A stretch of DNA of 64,000 bases from DASPPM01 sp052143835 (GCA_052143835.1 JBKQRV010000162.1:1-64000), one strand, 5' to 3'; shown: positions 15,269 through 24,469, numbered from the stretch's first letter. Translations and numbers: made by a program. The notes: generated from the letters alone by a model not told the origin.

Positions 15269-17128
15269 TCACCAGAGGCCGTAGTACCAGGGCACGAAGA
15301 GGGTGAAGGTGATCCAGGTGAGGATCGTGAGCGGCGTGCCGGCGATGAAGAAATCGCGGAAGCGGTAATGGCCGGGCCCCATGACGAGGAGGGTCGCCGG
15401 GTGCGCCACGGGCGAGGCGAGTGCTGAGTTCGCGGCGAAGGCGACGGCGATCGCGAACACCATCGGGTCGACGCCGAGCCGGTGTGCCACGCTCACCGCG
15501 ATCGGCGTGAAGATCACCGAGCTCGCCTTGTTGTTGATCAGGTTGGAAACCAAGGTCACGATCAGGAAAAAGAGCGAGAGGTTCCAGGCCGGTCCGAGGC
15601 CGTGGAACGCATTCGAGAAAAGGGTGGAGAGGTAGTGCGCACCCCCGGTCTCCTCGAGCGCCACGCCGAGGCCGAGTGAGGCCGCGATCGTCATGACGAT
15701 GGCGCTGTCGATGGCGCGCACCGCCTGAGCGACCGTGAGTGCCCCTGAGAGGATCATGGCGAGCGCGCCCAGGAGCGCCCCGATCACGGTCGGCACGAGC
15801 CCGCTCGAGATGGCGGCGACCACGGCGAGGAAGATCAAGGTCGCGCGCAGCCTGAGACGCCGCTTGGGTACCGAGGTCGTCGACCCCTCCATGAGCACCA
15901 CGTCGCGGCTCTGACGCAGCGCGTCCACGTCCTCCCGGCCGCCCTGAACCAGCAGCACGTCCCCCGCCTCGAGACGGAGCTCGCTCATGCGCGCAAGGAT
16001 CATGCGCGAGCGGCGCTGCATGCCGAGCACGACGCAACGGTAGCGATGGTGGAAGCCGATCTCCTCCAGATTCTGGCCGATCATGCCGGAGCCCGGCGCC
16101 ACCATCACCTCGACGAGGACCCGCTCGCTCCGTTGCCAGCGCTCGTCGCGCGCCTCGCGCGGCTCGCCCTCGTCCAAGTCGGTCTCGAGCAGGCCCGGAT
16201 CGAGCTTCGCCGCCTCCACCAGCGCATTGCGCGTCGCCGCCACCACGAGGATGTCGCCGGCCTGGATCACCAGATCCTCGAAAGGTGCCACGAAGGCGTG
16301 CTCGCCCCGCTGCACCATGCGCACGGTCATCTCGGGCAGGCTGGCGAAATAGCCCGCAAGTGCCGTGGCGCCCACGAGCTTGGATTTCTCGGTGACCGTG
16401 ATCTGCGCGATGTACTGCTTGCCGCCCCCGCTCGCGCCCATGAGGACGCCCGCCATGCTCCCGCGGTCGCTCAGGAGCCGCGGGCAGATGAAGAGCGAAT
16501 AGAGGAAGCCCACCCCGGCCAGCACGAGACCCGGCACGGTGAACTCGAAGAAGCTCATGGGGCGGCTGCCGATCTCGACGAGCGTGCCCGAGACGAGGAG
16601 GTTCGAGCTCGCGCCGATGAGGGTGAGCTTGCCGCCCATCACCACGGCGTAGCTCAAGGGGATCATGAGCTGACTCGGCGAGCGTCCCATGCGGCGCGCG
16701 AGCGTCTGCACGATCGGAATGAAGATCACCACCACGGGGATGTTGTTGAGCACGCTCGCGAGGAGCAGGCCGGTAAACATGGCGATCGAAAGCGCCAGCA
16801 TCGGGCGCCGGCCGCCCAGGCGCGCGACGAGGGCCGCGGTCTTGTCGAGGAGGCCCGTGCGCACGATGCCCTCGCCCACCACGATGAGGCCGAGCACGGT
16901 GAGGAGTGCGGGGTTGCCGAAGCCCTCCAGCAGGCGCTCGGCGCTCACGCGCGTGTGGCCGCCGGCATCGACGACCGGGAAATAGTGGAAGAAGACGAGG
17001 AGCGACGAGAGGATCACGAGCGAGCTGACCTCGAGCGACGTCCGCTCCCACGCATAAAGGACGAGGGCGACGAGGATCAGCGCCAAGGTCACCCACATCT
17101 GGAAGCCGGGATCGACTGCCGCCGTCAT
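15269..17128 (-). CDS. SLC13-family permease with two TrkA-C domains
   Basis: A 619-residue membrane protein. Two hydrophobic halves (about residues 10-200 and 410-619) flank a soluble middle with two RCK_C/TrkA-C-like repeats (about 215-300 and 310-390, including MIGQNLEEIGF). The C-terminal half has NKASSVIFTPIA, typical of SLC13/DASS and CitT-type carriers of dicarboxylates or sulfate. This architecture is common in bacterial sodium-coupled anion transporters; the substrate cannot be told from sequence. The ATG at 17128 or the in-frame ATG at residue 11 could be the start. It is convergent with the methyltransferase (48 nt between stops) and is probably outside the peptide locus. Confidence 0.85.
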   Translation of the reverse strand: MTAAVDPGFQMWVTLALILVALVLYAWERTSLEVSSLVILSSLLVFFHYFPVVDAGGHTRVSAERLLEGFGNPALLTVLGLIVVGEGIVRTGLLDKTAALVARLGGRRPMLALSIAMFTGLLLASVLNNIPVVVIFIPIVQTLARRMGRSPSQLMIPLSYAVVMGGKLTLIGASSNLLVSGTLVEIGSRPMSFFEFTVPGLVLAGVGFLYSLFICPRLLSDRGSMAGVLMGASGGGKQYIAQITVTEKSKLVGATALAGYFASLPEMTVRMVQRGEHAFVAPFEDLVIQAGDILVVAATRNALVEAAKLDPGLLETDLDEGEPREARDERWQRSERVLVEVMVAPGSGMIGQNLEEIGFHHRYRCVVLGMQRRSRMILARMSELRLEAGDVLLVQGGREDVDALRQSRDVVLMEGSTTSVPKRRLRLRATLIFLAVVAAISSGLVPTVIGALLGALAMILSGALTVAQAVRAIDSAIVMTIAASLGLGVALEETGGAHYLSTLFSNAFHGLGPAWNLSLFFLIVTLVSNLINNKASSVIFTPIAVSVAHRLGVDPMVFAIAVAFAANSALASPVAHPATLLVMGPGHYRFRDFFIAGTPLTILTWITFTLFVPWYYGLW

Positions 17129-17296
17129 CGCGACCTATGCCCCTCCCCCGCTCAGCCGGTCAGCCGGCACGCGCGATACCGGCCGACCTTATCATGAGGA
17201 GGCATCCGACGGCACGAGGGGTTCCTTGACCGCCTCGCCGGCGTGACCCATGCTCCAACTCCGCATTTCGAGCGCATACGAGAGGGAGGTTCGGAC

Positions 17297-17995
17297 ATGT
17301 CCATCATCGTCTACGAGCTCGCCGGCAGGGACGACCGCCGCTTCAGCCCGTACTGCTGGCGCACGCGCATGGCCCTCGCGCACAAGGAGTTGGAGGCCGA
17401 GTTCCGGCCCTGGCATTTCGGCGAGAAGGAGAAGATCTCGTTCTCGGGCCAGGGACGCGTGCCGGTCATGGTCGACGGCGGCGAGACCGTCTTCGACTCC
17501 TGGACGATCACCTGCCATCTCGAGGATCGCTATCCCGAGCGCCCCTCGCTTTTCGGCGGCGCTCCGGCGCGCACGCTCGCGCGCTTCGTCAACCACTTCG
17601 TCGACCTCGTCGCGCACCCGGGGCTCTTGCGCCTGATCATCGTCGACGTGTTCGCGCACCTCGTCCCCGCCGACCGGCCGTACTTCCGCAAGTCGCGCGA
17701 GGAGCGCTTCGGCACTAGGCTCGAGGAGGTCCAGGCCGGACGCGACGAGCGCCGTGCTGCCTGGCGCGCCTCGCTCGAGCCGCTGCGCGCGCAGCTGCGC
17801 GAGCATCCCTTCGTCGCCGGCGCCGAGCCGGCCTACGCCGATTACATCGCCTTCGGCATGTTCGCTTGGGCGCGCGCCACCAGCCCCTACGCGCTCCTCG
17901 AGCGCGACGATCCGCTCTTTGCCTGGCGCGAGCGCATGATGGCGCTTCACGGCGGGCTCGCGCTCTCGCTTCCCGGCTACCCGCTCGCGGCCTGA
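17297..17995 (+). CDS. Glutathione S-transferase family protein
   Basis: A 232-residue protein. The N-terminal thioredoxin-like domain (residues 1-85) has FSPYCWRTRMALAHKELEAE and the cis-Pro region GRVPVMVDGG, followed by DSWTITCHLEDRYP, where glutathione transferases bind the gamma-glutamyl group. The rest is an all-helical C-terminal domain (about 95-225). The start is ATG 17297 with GAGGGAGG ahead of it; a GTG at 17243 in the same frame gives no family-like extension. Its stop overlaps the convergent MaoC-like gene by 19 nt. Substrate and exact class are not evident. Confidence 0.85.
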   Translation: MSIIVYELAGRDDRRFSPYCWRTRMALAHKELEAEFRPWHFGEKEKISFSGQGRVPVMVDGGETVFDSWTITCHLEDRYPERPSLFGGAPARTLARFVNHFVDLVAHPGLLRLIIVDVFAHLVPADRPYFRKSREERFGTRLEEVQAGRDERRAAWRASLEPLRAQLREHPFVAGAEPAYADYIAFGMFAWARATSPYALLERDDPLFAWRERMMALHGGLALSLPGYPLAA

Positions 17996-18465
17996 TCCGA
18001 GGAAGGCCGCAAGGCTTGGATGGGCCGCCGCCGGAAGATTTGCAGGCAGATGAAGCTCAGGACCTCCTCGCCCCGCTGGTTGTAGGTGCGGTAGAGCAAG
18101 GAGACGACGCCGCGGTCGGGCTTGGATTGGGAGGGGCGCATGGCGCTGACCTCGACCACGACCTTGAGCGTGTCGCCCGGGCGCACCGGCTTCAAGAAGC
18201 GCACCTCGTCGAATCCGGGCCCGCCCAGGTTGGCGTTGCCGAGCTCCCCCGACTGCAGGAAGAGGCGCGCGCTGATGGCGAGCGTCAACAAGCCGCTCGC
18301 GATGAGGCCGCCGAAGATCGAGCGCTTCGCCGCTTCCGCGTCGATGTGGAAGGGCTGGGGATCGTAGGCGAGCGCGAAATCGATCATTTGGCCTTCGGTG
18401 AGCGTGGCGCCCCCCGTCTCCATGCGCTCGCCCACGGCGAAGTCCTCGTAGTAGCGCTCGGCCAT
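17977..18465 (-). CDS. MaoC-like hotdog-fold dehydratase
   Basis: A 162-residue single hotdog-domain protein, MAERYYEDFAVGERM. The hydratase signature region FALAYDPQPFHIDAEAAKRS contains the catalytic-type Asp and His, followed by GGLIASGLLT. MaoC-like proteins hydrate enoyl-CoA thioesters or act in related acyl metabolism. The ATG at 18465 is preferred over the upstream frame start (18522) because it begins with the family-like sequence. A homologue lies 0.8 kb away at 19240 on the other strand. Their shared motifs (YDPQPFHID and FDPQPYHLD; YNQRGE and FNQRGE) point to an old duplication. Confidence 0.87.
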   Translation of the reverse strand: MAERYYEDFAVGERMETGGATLTEGQMIDFALAYDPQPFHIDAEAAKRSIFGGLIASGLLTLAISARLFLQSGELGNANLGGPGFDEVRFLKPVRPGDTLKVVVEVSAMRPSQSKPDRGVVSLLYRTYNQRGEEVLSFICLQIFRRRPIQALRPSSDQAASG

Positions 18466-18513
18466 GCCGTCCTCCCGGCCCGTTTTCGCAAAGCGGCGAG
18501 CCTGACACAATTC

Positions 18514-18540
18514 AGGCGGCAACGGAACCCGTTGCCGCCT
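18514..18540 (-). terminator. Strong hairpin between DUF1127 gene and MaoC-like gene
   Basis: A perfect 11-bp stem, AGGCGGCAACG/CGTTGCCGCCT, with a 5-base loop. It lies downstream of the leftward DUF1127 gene, about 50 nt past its stop. There is no long T run, so it may act as a terminator or transcript-stabilising hairpin. Confidence 0.55.
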
Positions 18541-18588
18541 GTCTTGCCGGCGCTGTCTTGCCAGGGGAAAACTCGTCTCAGGCCAGGC

Positions 18589-18990
18589 TCAGGCCACCTT
18601 GCGCGCGCGCAGATTCTCGTTGGCGACGGTGCCTCCGCCGACCGCGGCATCGTCGTCCGTGCGGAGCTTGCCAGCCGCCACGTAAGGAATCATGCCGGGG
18701 CCGATGCCGAGTTCGGCAAGCTCGTGCTCGCCGAGCGAGGAGAGCTCGCGGATGGTGCGCTCGCGCTCCTGCCAGCGCGCAAACGGCTCAGCCGCCGCCT
18801 TCCGCCACAGCCACGCGACTCTCCTGCCGAACTTGAGCAGCACACCGGCGACCGCCTTGTCGCGCTCGCGGCGCGCGTGGACCAGGAGAAGCTCCGGGTC
18901 CATCTCCGCCGGCAGCGACCAATGCTCCGGTTCCGCCAACGGCTCGACGGGGAATTCGCTCTCTCTCAAACGCGTTACAGGCATCGACAT
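18589..18990 (-). CDS. DUF1127-domain protein
   Basis: A 133-residue small, charged protein. The C-terminal third contains the DUF1127 pattern: FARWQERERTIRELSSLGEH, then ELAELGIGPGMIPYVA. The N-terminal 80 residues have no recognisable domain and include WRKAAAEPF. The start at 18990 (MSMPVTRLRE) is fixed by GAGGAGAGGGACA just upstream. DUF1127 proteins of alphaproteobacteria have been linked to RNA binding and to phosphate or carbon metabolism, usually as much shorter peptides of about 45-70 residues, so this one carries an N-terminal extension. It is divergent from the MaoC-like gene at 19240. Confidence 0.75.
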   Translation of the reverse strand: MSMPVTRLRESEFPVEPLAEPEHWSLPAEMDPELLLVHARRERDKAVAGVLLKFGRRVAWLWRKAAAEPFARWQERERTIRELSSLGEHELAELGIGPGMIPYVAAGKLRTDDDAAVGGGTVANENLRARKVA

Positions 18991-19239
18991 TGTCCCTCTC
19001 CTCAAAACGAACGGTCTCGCCCGGACGTCCGCCTTCTCTGTTCCCTGGCCGGCTTGGCATTGCCGGCTTGCCTGTCTAAGATGGGCCTAATGTTGCGCTG
19101 CAACAAATGCTATGGGAGCATGTCGCGATTGAGCTTTCGTCATGCCTTTGCAGCGGCGCGGAGGCAGCGGCGCGACCGGGCAGCCTTTTCTTAACCCATT
19201 GAAAGTCATAAGATAACGCCGAGAGACTCGGGGGCGTTC

Positions 19240-19683
19240 ATGGTCGAATGGTTCGACGATCTCAAGATCGGCATGCGCTTCAAGAGCAGAGGCAAGCTGG
19301 TCACACGCGAGGGCATCAAGCGTTTCGCCGCGGAGTTCGATCCGCAGCCCTATCATCTCGACGAGGCCGCGGCGGAGCGATCGCCGCTCAAAGGGCTTGC
19401 CGCCTCGGGCTGGCACACCGCCGCCATCGTGATGCGCTTGTGTCTCGAGGCGCGCCCGTTTGGGGCGCATCCGATCTTAGGCCTCGGGGTCGATGAATTG
19501 CGCTGGCTCGCACCGGTGCGCCCCGGCGACGTGCTTCACGTCGAGGGCGAAGTGATCGAGCTGACGCCGTCGCGGACGAAGCCGCAGGGCGTGGCTCGCG
19601 TCAAATGGACCGCCTTCAACCAGCGCGGCGAGCCGGTCTACACCATCACGCCGATGGCCGTCGTGCCGCGGCGGCCCGGCTGA
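19240..19683 (+). CDS. MaoC-like dehydratase, second copy
   Basis: A 147-residue hotdog protein, MVEWFDDLKIGMRFKSRGK. The motif FAAEFDPQPYHLDEAAAERS carries the Asp and His expected for hydratase activity, followed by GLAASGWHTA. The C-terminus RPGDVLHVEGEVIELTPSRT is normal for the family. It is convergent with the tartrate-dehydrogenase-like gene (15 nt between stops). It shares specific motifs with the protein at 17977 and may act in the same fatty-acid or acyl-CoA pathway. The acyl substrate is unknown. Confidence 0.87.
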   Translation: MVEWFDDLKIGMRFKSRGKLVTREGIKRFAAEFDPQPYHLDEAAAERSPLKGLAASGWHTAAIVMRLCLEARPFGAHPILGLGVDELRWLAPVRPGDVLHVEGEVIELTPSRTKPQGVARVKWTAFNQRGEPVYTITPMAVVPRRPG

Positions 19684-19698
19684 CCGGGCATCTGCCGC

Positions 19699-20757
19699 TC
19701 AGAGCGCTCCTGCTACGGCGTCGCCCATCTCGCGAGTCGTCGCCTGGCCGCCCATGTCGCGCGTGCGCATGTCGCTTTCCGCGAGCACCTTCTCGATGGC
19801 GCGCTCAATCGCCGAAGCCGCGGCCTTCTCGCCGAGATGCTCGAGCATCATCGCACCCGACCAGATCTGGCCGATGGGGTTGGCGATCCCGCGCCCCGCG
19901 ATGTCGGGGGCCGAGCCGTGCACCGGCTCGAAGCAGGAGGGATGCTCGCGCTCGGGATTGATGTTGGCACCGGGGGCGATGGCGATCGTGCCGGTCACCG
20001 CGGGCCCGAGGTCGGAAAGGATGTCGCCGAAGAGATTGCTGCCGACCACGACGTCGAACCAGTCGGGGTGCAGCACGAAATTCGCGGTCAGGATGTCGAT
20101 GTGGAACTGGTCGGTGCGCACCTCGGGATAGTCCGCCGCAAGCGCCCTGAAGCGCTCGTCCCAATAGGGCATGGTGTGCTTGATGCCATTCGACTTGGTG
20201 GCCGAGGTGAGGTGCTTCTTCGGGCGCGAGCGGGCGAGCTCGAAGGCGTAGCGCATGACGCGGTCGACGCCCTTGCGGCTGAAGATGGTCTCCTGCACGC
20301 ACATCTCCTGGTCCGTGCCGGCATAGATGCGGCCGCCCACGTCCGAATATTCGCCCTCGTTGTTCTCGCGCACGATGTAGAAGTCGATGTCGCCGACGGC
20401 GCGGTCGCGCAACGGGCTCTTCACCCCCTGCAAGAGCCGCACCGGGCGCAGGTTGATGTATTGGCGGAAGCCGCGCCGGATCGGGATGAGGAGCTCCCAC
20501 AGCGAGACGTGGTCGGGCACGCCGGGAAAGCCGATGGCGCCGAGATAGATGGCATCGAAGGCGCTGAGCTGCGCCAGCCCGTCCGCGGGCATCATGCGCC
20601 CGGTCTTCTGGTACCAGGCGCAGCTCCAGGGGAAATGCTCCCAGGCGAGCTCGACGCCGAAGCGGTGCGCGGCCGCCTCGAGCACCTTGATGCCCTCGGG
20701 CACCACCTCGTTGCCGATGCCGTCGCCGGGGATCACGGCGATCTTGTATGTGCTCAA
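19699..20757 (-). CDS. ttuC: Tartrate dehydrogenase / isopropylmalate-dehydrogenase family enzyme
   Basis: A 352-residue NAD-dependent beta-decarboxylating dehydrogenase. The start region STYKIAVIPGDGIGNEVVPE has the conserved GDGIG. The substrate and metal sites are visible: YINLRPVRLL, RENNEGEYSDVGGR, and the Asp-rich GDILSDLGPAV. The NAD-binding HGSAPDIAGRGIANPI follows. The NEGEYS and GVPDH features favour tartrate/D-malate dehydrogenase over LeuB. The likely start is the TTG at 20757, which has GGAGGAAAATCC before it; no ATG or GTG lies close by. A second member of this family begins at 63907-63922. Confidence 0.85.
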   Translation of the reverse strand: MSTYKIAVIPGDGIGNEVVPEGIKVLEAAAHRFGVELAWEHFPWSCAWYQKTGRMMPADGLAQLSAFDAIYLGAIGFPGVPDHVSLWELLIPIRRGFRQYINLRPVRLLQGVKSPLRDRAVGDIDFYIVRENNEGEYSDVGGRIYAGTDQEMCVQETIFSRKGVDRVMRYAFELARSRPKKHLTSATKSNGIKHTMPYWDERFRALAADYPEVRTDQFHIDILTANFVLHPDWFDVVVGSNLFGDILSDLGPAVTGTIAIAPGANINPEREHPSCFEPVHGSAPDIAGRGIANPIGQIWSGAMMLEHLGEKAAASAIERAIEKVLAESDMRTRDMGGQATTREMGDAVAGAL

Positions 20758-20985
20758 GGATTTTCCTCCGCTTAAGCGCGTCACGCGGCCCGCCGGCAGG
20801 TGCCGGGCGCACTCCGAGCATATCGCAGGGCCGGACGGAGTGCCACGGCGGTTAGTCGGACGAGGGGCAACAGGGGGGCTGGAGCTGTCCCGAGTGGTGC
20901 CAGGGCCGGCGCTATTGAGAGCAAGAATCGGAGTGTCTTCAAGGAGCAAGCGACGTATCTAAGCCCCGTCGAAAGGGAGAAATTC

Positions 20986-21453
20986 ATGAGCTTCCAAATC
21001 ACGGCGCTTGAGCGTCAGCGCTTCGCAAAGTTCTTCGCGATGTCAGACCAAGAGCTCGCCGGCAATCTGGCAGTTCGCATGATCGCTACGGAGAAACCGG
21101 GTTTTCCGTGCCGGGTCAGCCTAGCCGATGCCGAAGTCGGCGACGAGCTCATCCTGGTGAACTACGAGCATCAGGACAGTGCTTCTCCGTTTCGTGCCGC
21201 TCATGCGATTTTCGTGCGCAATGGGGCCGAGCAAGCCCTTCTGGCAATCGACGAAGTACCCGAACTCTTCAGGTCGAGGATTCTGTCACTACGCGCTTTC
21301 AACAGCCGGGCGATGATCGTCGCTGCCGACCTTGTCGACGGCAAAGACCTCGAGCGGGCGCTCGACAGGCTGCTCTCCGATCCGGCAGCCGCCTATGTTC
21401 ACATTCACTATGCGAAGTTTGGATGCTACGCGGCGCGGGTGGATCGCGCCTGA
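20986..21453 (+). CDS. DUF1203-domain protein
   Basis: A 155-residue soluble protein, MSFQITALERQRFAKFFAMS. The layout matches DUF1203 proteins: a CRVSLADAEVGDELILVNYEH stretch, the FRAAHAIFVRNGA core, and near the C-terminus YVHIHYAKFGCYAARVDRA, which is strongly conserved in the family. GAAAGGGAGAAATTC before the ATG supports this start. Function is unknown. It stands alone between the tartrate-dehydrogenase-like gene (divergent) and a GNAT gene 240 nt downstream. Confidence 0.82.
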   Translation: MSFQITALERQRFAKFFAMSDQELAGNLAVRMIATEKPGFPCRVSLADAEVGDELILVNYEHQDSASPFRAAHAIFVRNGAEQALLAIDEVPELFRSRILSLRAFNSRAMIVAADLVDGKDLERALDRLLSDPAAAYVHIHYAKFGCYAARVDRA

Positions 21454-21694
21454 GCATCCGACGCCGGTTTGGGCCATTCCCGACCTTTGGCGCATCCCCA
21501 TCGTCCGGTCTACCTCGACGATCGGACTCTGAACCCCCGTTTCTAGCAGAGACGGAGCGATCCTTCGAGGCGGCAGGTCGGGCGACGGGCGCTAGAAGGG
21601 TGGGGCTAGAGTTGTCCCGGGCGGTGTCCCTTGCGGAAGTCGAGCCACCGGATAAATGTCCTCGATGAGGATCACGGAGCGTGGTGTTGCGGCC

Positions 21695-22171
21695 ATGAAT
21701 ATCTTCTTTGAGCTGGCCCGAGAGGCCGACGTTGATACGTTATTGGACATGGCCCGCGCATTCCACGTCGAGGACGGTCACCCGCTCGACGCAAGGGGTG
21801 AGGCAGCCGTGGTGCGAGTAGCCAAGGGCGAACCCCTCGCTCGCGCATGGATCGCCCGAATCGGGCGAGAAGCCGTGGGCTACGTCGTCGTTACGCTGGG
21901 CTACAGCATTGAATATGGCGGCCGCGACGGATTCATTGACGATCTCTATCTCGTTCCGGAAGTGCGCGGCCGCGGATTGGGTCGGAAGATGCTCGACTTT
22001 GCATTGTCGCAAGCGGCGCAACTCGGGATCGGCACACTCCATCTCGAAGTCGAGACCTCGAACGACCAAGCGACCCGCCTCTACCGGTCGGCAGGGTTCG
22101 AGGCGACCGGCCGCGGTCTCATGCGACTGCGCGTGCGAGCCGAAGGACCGCCCGGCGTCGACGGCTGCTGA
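21695..22171 (+). CDS. GNAT-family N-acetyltransferase
   Basis: A 158-residue protein with a single GNAT fold. The acetyl-CoA pyrophosphate-binding loop is VRGRGLGRKML (motif A, R/Q-x-x-G-x-G), preceded by FIDDLYLVPE. Motif B follows in THLEVETS-like form: LHLEVETSNDQATRLYRSAGF. The frame is open from 21656, with ATGs at 21656, 21665 and 21695. The last gives the most typical N-terminus (MNIFFELAREADVDTLL), but the choice is uncertain. The substrate is unknown. Confidence 0.83.
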   Translation: MNIFFELAREADVDTLLDMARAFHVEDGHPLDARGEAAVVRVAKGEPLARAWIARIGREAVGYVVVTLGYSIEYGGRDGFIDDLYLVPEVRGRGLGRKMLDFALSQAAQLGIGTLHLEVETSNDQATRLYRSAGFEATGRGLMRLRVRAEGPPGVDGC

Positions 22172-22245
22172 TCGGCAGCGGCGCGAGGCCTTTCATTCCC
22201 GCGGAAGAACCCGGCGTCATCCAGGAATGCGGCGCGACTTTGCCG

Positions 22246-23037
22246 TCACCCCGGCTGGAAGCCTTTCGCTTTGAGCACGGGTGCCGCGGTGGGTCCGGTG
22301 AGAAAGCGGATGAGCGACTTCGCCTCCTCAGGCACCTTGGTGCCGGCCCCGATCGCCCCGGAGAAGAGCGTCACGCTCGCGAGCTCGCCGGGCAGCGGGC
22401 CCACCAGTTGCGCGCCCGCCACGGGAACGATCTCCGAGGTCTGCCCGATGCCCATCTCGGCTTCGCCCTTGGCCACGGTATCGGCGGCCTGCGCCCCCGG
22501 CACCAGGATGGCCTTGGCCTTCACCTGCTCGGCGATGCCGAGGCGGTCGAGGACATGCGCGAAATAGACCCCGCTCGCCCCGCCTTTCGCCGGATCCGCA
22601 TAGACGATCGATTTGGCGGCGAGCAGCGCGCGCTTGAACGCATCGACGGAGCCGATGTCCGGCTTCGCGGCACCCGCCCGCACCGCAACCGCCACCGCCG
22701 TGCCCGCGACGTCCACGATGGCGCCGGGCGCGAATTTGCTCTGCTTCTGAAGCTCGTCCATCACCGGCCGCGACAGAATGATCACGTCGGCGGTCTCGCC
22801 CGCGAGCATGCGCTTTCTGATGTCGGCGATGAGGCTGTAGCCGATATTGAGCTTGTTCCCGGTCGCGTGCTCGAATTGCGGCGCAAGCTCGTCGAGCGCC
22901 GAGGTGAGTGCCACCGAGGTCAGCACTTTGACTTCGGCCGCTTGCGCGACGGTTGCTCCGCTCGCGGCGAGTGCCGAAAACAGCAATCCTCCCACTAGCG
23001 CCGTCGCCGCTCTTGCCGTGAACGACATCCTGGTCAT
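22246..23037 (-). CDS. ModA-like periplasmic substrate-binding protein
   Basis: A 263-residue exported binding protein. A signal peptide is clear: MTRMSFTARAATALVGGLLF and a hydrophobic run to about residue 30, ending AQAAE. The mature part has VLTSVALTSALDELAPQFEH and the ADVIILSRPVMDELQ region of molybdate-type (ModA/extracellular solute-binding) proteins, but no ABC permease or ATPase gene lies nearby. GGGGAGAA precedes the ATG at 23037. Such orphan ModA-like proteins are common in alphaproteobacteria; the ligand may not be molybdate. Confidence 0.83.
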   Translation of the reverse strand: MTRMSFTARAATALVGGLLFSALAASGATVAQAAEVKVLTSVALTSALDELAPQFEHATGNKLNIGYSLIADIRKRMLAGETADVIILSRPVMDELQKQSKFAPGAIVDVAGTAVAVAVRAGAAKPDIGSVDAFKRALLAAKSIVYADPAKGGASGVYFAHVLDRLGIAEQVKAKAILVPGAQAADTVAKGEAEMGIGQTSEIVPVAGAQLVGPLPGELASVTLFSGAIGAGTKVPEEAKSLIRFLTGPTAAPVLKAKGFQPG

Positions 23038-23130
23038 GGCCGTTCTCCCCTGGGGTGGAATTGATCGGCATGCGTTGCGGGAGAAGGTAGCAAATGGCTT
23101 CGGCCCCCACAATGGAGCACGGGGGGCCGC

Positions 23131-23604
23131 TCAATCGAGCCTCAGCTCCATATAGGCCGTGCCCGGAATCGGGCTCGCGTAATAGGCCGGGATGTCGACG
23201 AAGCCGCGCGCGCGGTAGAGTGCCACGGCGGCGGGCATTTTCCCGACGATGGTGTCGAGGCGCATGGCGCGGTAGCCGATCGCCCGCGCCTCCGCGATGA
23301 CGCGGTCGATGAGCGCCTCGCCGATGCGCTCGCCGCGGAAGGCGGGGCGCACGTAAAGCCGCTTCATCTCGCAAATGCTGGTTTCGAGCGGGCGCAGCGC
23401 CACCACGCCGGCGACCGCCGCGCCGGCGCGCGCGAGGAGGAGCCGTCCCGGAGGATGCGCGTATTTGCCCGGGAGCCCGGCGAGCTCCTCCTCGAAGCCC
23501 TGGTAGGCGAGGCTGAAGCCCAGCCAGCGCGCATATTCGCGGAAGAGCTCGCGCACCACCGCCATGTCGTCGGGCTCGCGCGCGTCCTCGATCGTCACCG
23601 TCAT
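23131..23604 (-). CDS. GNAT-family N-acetyltransferase
   Basis: A 157-residue acetyltransferase, MTVTIEDAREPDDMAVVREL. Motif A is MKRLYVRPAFRGERIGEALI and motif B is YRAMRLDTIVGKMPAAVALYRARGF. The C-terminus PIPGTAYMELRLD is typical of a PIPGT-type GNAT subfamily. The ATG at 23604 is taken as the start; an upstream in-frame ATG (23655) overlaps the phzF-like gene and adds no family sequence. It is 14 nt downstream of the phzF-like gene on the same strand and is probably co-transcribed with it. Confidence 0.85.
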   Translation of the reverse strand: MTVTIEDAREPDDMAVVRELFREYARWLGFSLAYQGFEEELAGLPGKYAHPPGRLLLARAGAAVAGVVALRPLETSICEMKRLYVRPAFRGERIGEALIDRVIAEARAIGYRAMRLDTIVGKMPAAVALYRARGFVDIPAYYASPIPGTAYMELRLD

Positions 23605-23618
23605 CGTCGCCGCCGCTT

Positions 23619-24410
23619 TCACAGCGTGATCGTGCCCTCCATGAAGCGCGCGCACTCCCCCGCGATCTCAACGCGCTCGTCGCGGTCCTCGCACCAGAGC
23701 TCGCCGCCGCGCTTCGAGACCTGGCGCGCGAAGAGCTGCTTCTTGCCAAGCTTCCTCGCCCAATAGGGGATGAGCGTCGCGTGCGCCGAGCCCGTCACCG
23801 GGTCCTCGTTGATGTTGTGCTTGGGGGCGAAGAAGCGGGAGACGAAATCGACGCCGCTACCGGGAGCCCCCGGCGCCGTCGCGATCAGGCCCATGCAATC
23901 GAGCTTGGCGACCTTGGCGAAGTCGGGCTCGAGCGCCTTGACCTCCGCCTCGCTTCCGAAGACGGCGAAGCCGTCGCGCGCAGCGAGCAGCTCGATCGGC
24001 TTGGCGCCAAGGGCAGCGGCCGCGTCGCCGAGCGTGGGCTTGGGGCCCGGCGGGCGCGCGGGGAAATCCATCGCGAGCCTGCCTTGCGCGCGTGTCACGG
24101 TGAGCACGCCGGCCGCGCGCGTCTGGAAGCGCACGCGCTCGCGTTGCGGCTCGAGAATCTCGAGGATAACGTAGGCCGTGGCGAGGGTGGGATGGCCGGC
24201 GAGGTCGATCTCGGCGACCGGCGTGAACCAGCGGATCTCGAACTCCTCGTAGTACTTCACGAAGAAGGCGGTCTCGGAGAGATTGTTCTCGGCGGCGATC
24301 GCCTGCAGCGTCGCATCCTCGAGCCAGCGCTCGAGCGGACACACGGCCGCCGGATTGCCGCCGAAGGGCCGGCTCGTGAAGGCGTCGATCTGGTAGAGCG
24401 GAATGCGCAT
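23619..24410 (-). CDS. PhzF-family epimerase/isomerase
   Basis: A 263-residue PhzF-type protein of two related half-domains. The N-terminus IPLYQIDAFTSRPFGGNPAAVC with NNLSETAF (catalytic Glu) and FTPVAEIDLAGHPT (conserved acid and GHPT) is diagnostic; the second half has GSGVDFVSRFFAPKHNINEDPVTGSAHATL. These enzymes isomerise small amino- or hydroxy-acids, and the exact substrate is not predictable. The ATG at 24410 is the only well-placed start. It is the first gene of a two-gene unit with the GNAT gene downstream. Confidence 0.9.
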   Translation of the reverse strand: MRIPLYQIDAFTSRPFGGNPAAVCPLERWLEDATLQAIAAENNLSETAFFVKYYEEFEIRWFTPVAEIDLAGHPTLATAYVILEILEPQRERVRFQTRAAGVLTVTRAQGRLAMDFPARPPGPKPTLGDAAAALGAKPIELLAARDGFAVFGSEAEVKALEPDFAKVAKLDCMGLIATAPGAPGSGVDFVSRFFAPKHNINEDPVTGSAHATLIPYWARKLGKKQLFARQVSKRGGELWCEDRDERVEIAGECARFMEGTITL

Positions 24411-24469
24411 GGGGACCTCGGCAGTCTTAGGAGTCGTTGGGAAATAAGCGCTACATGCTCTTTCCGACT

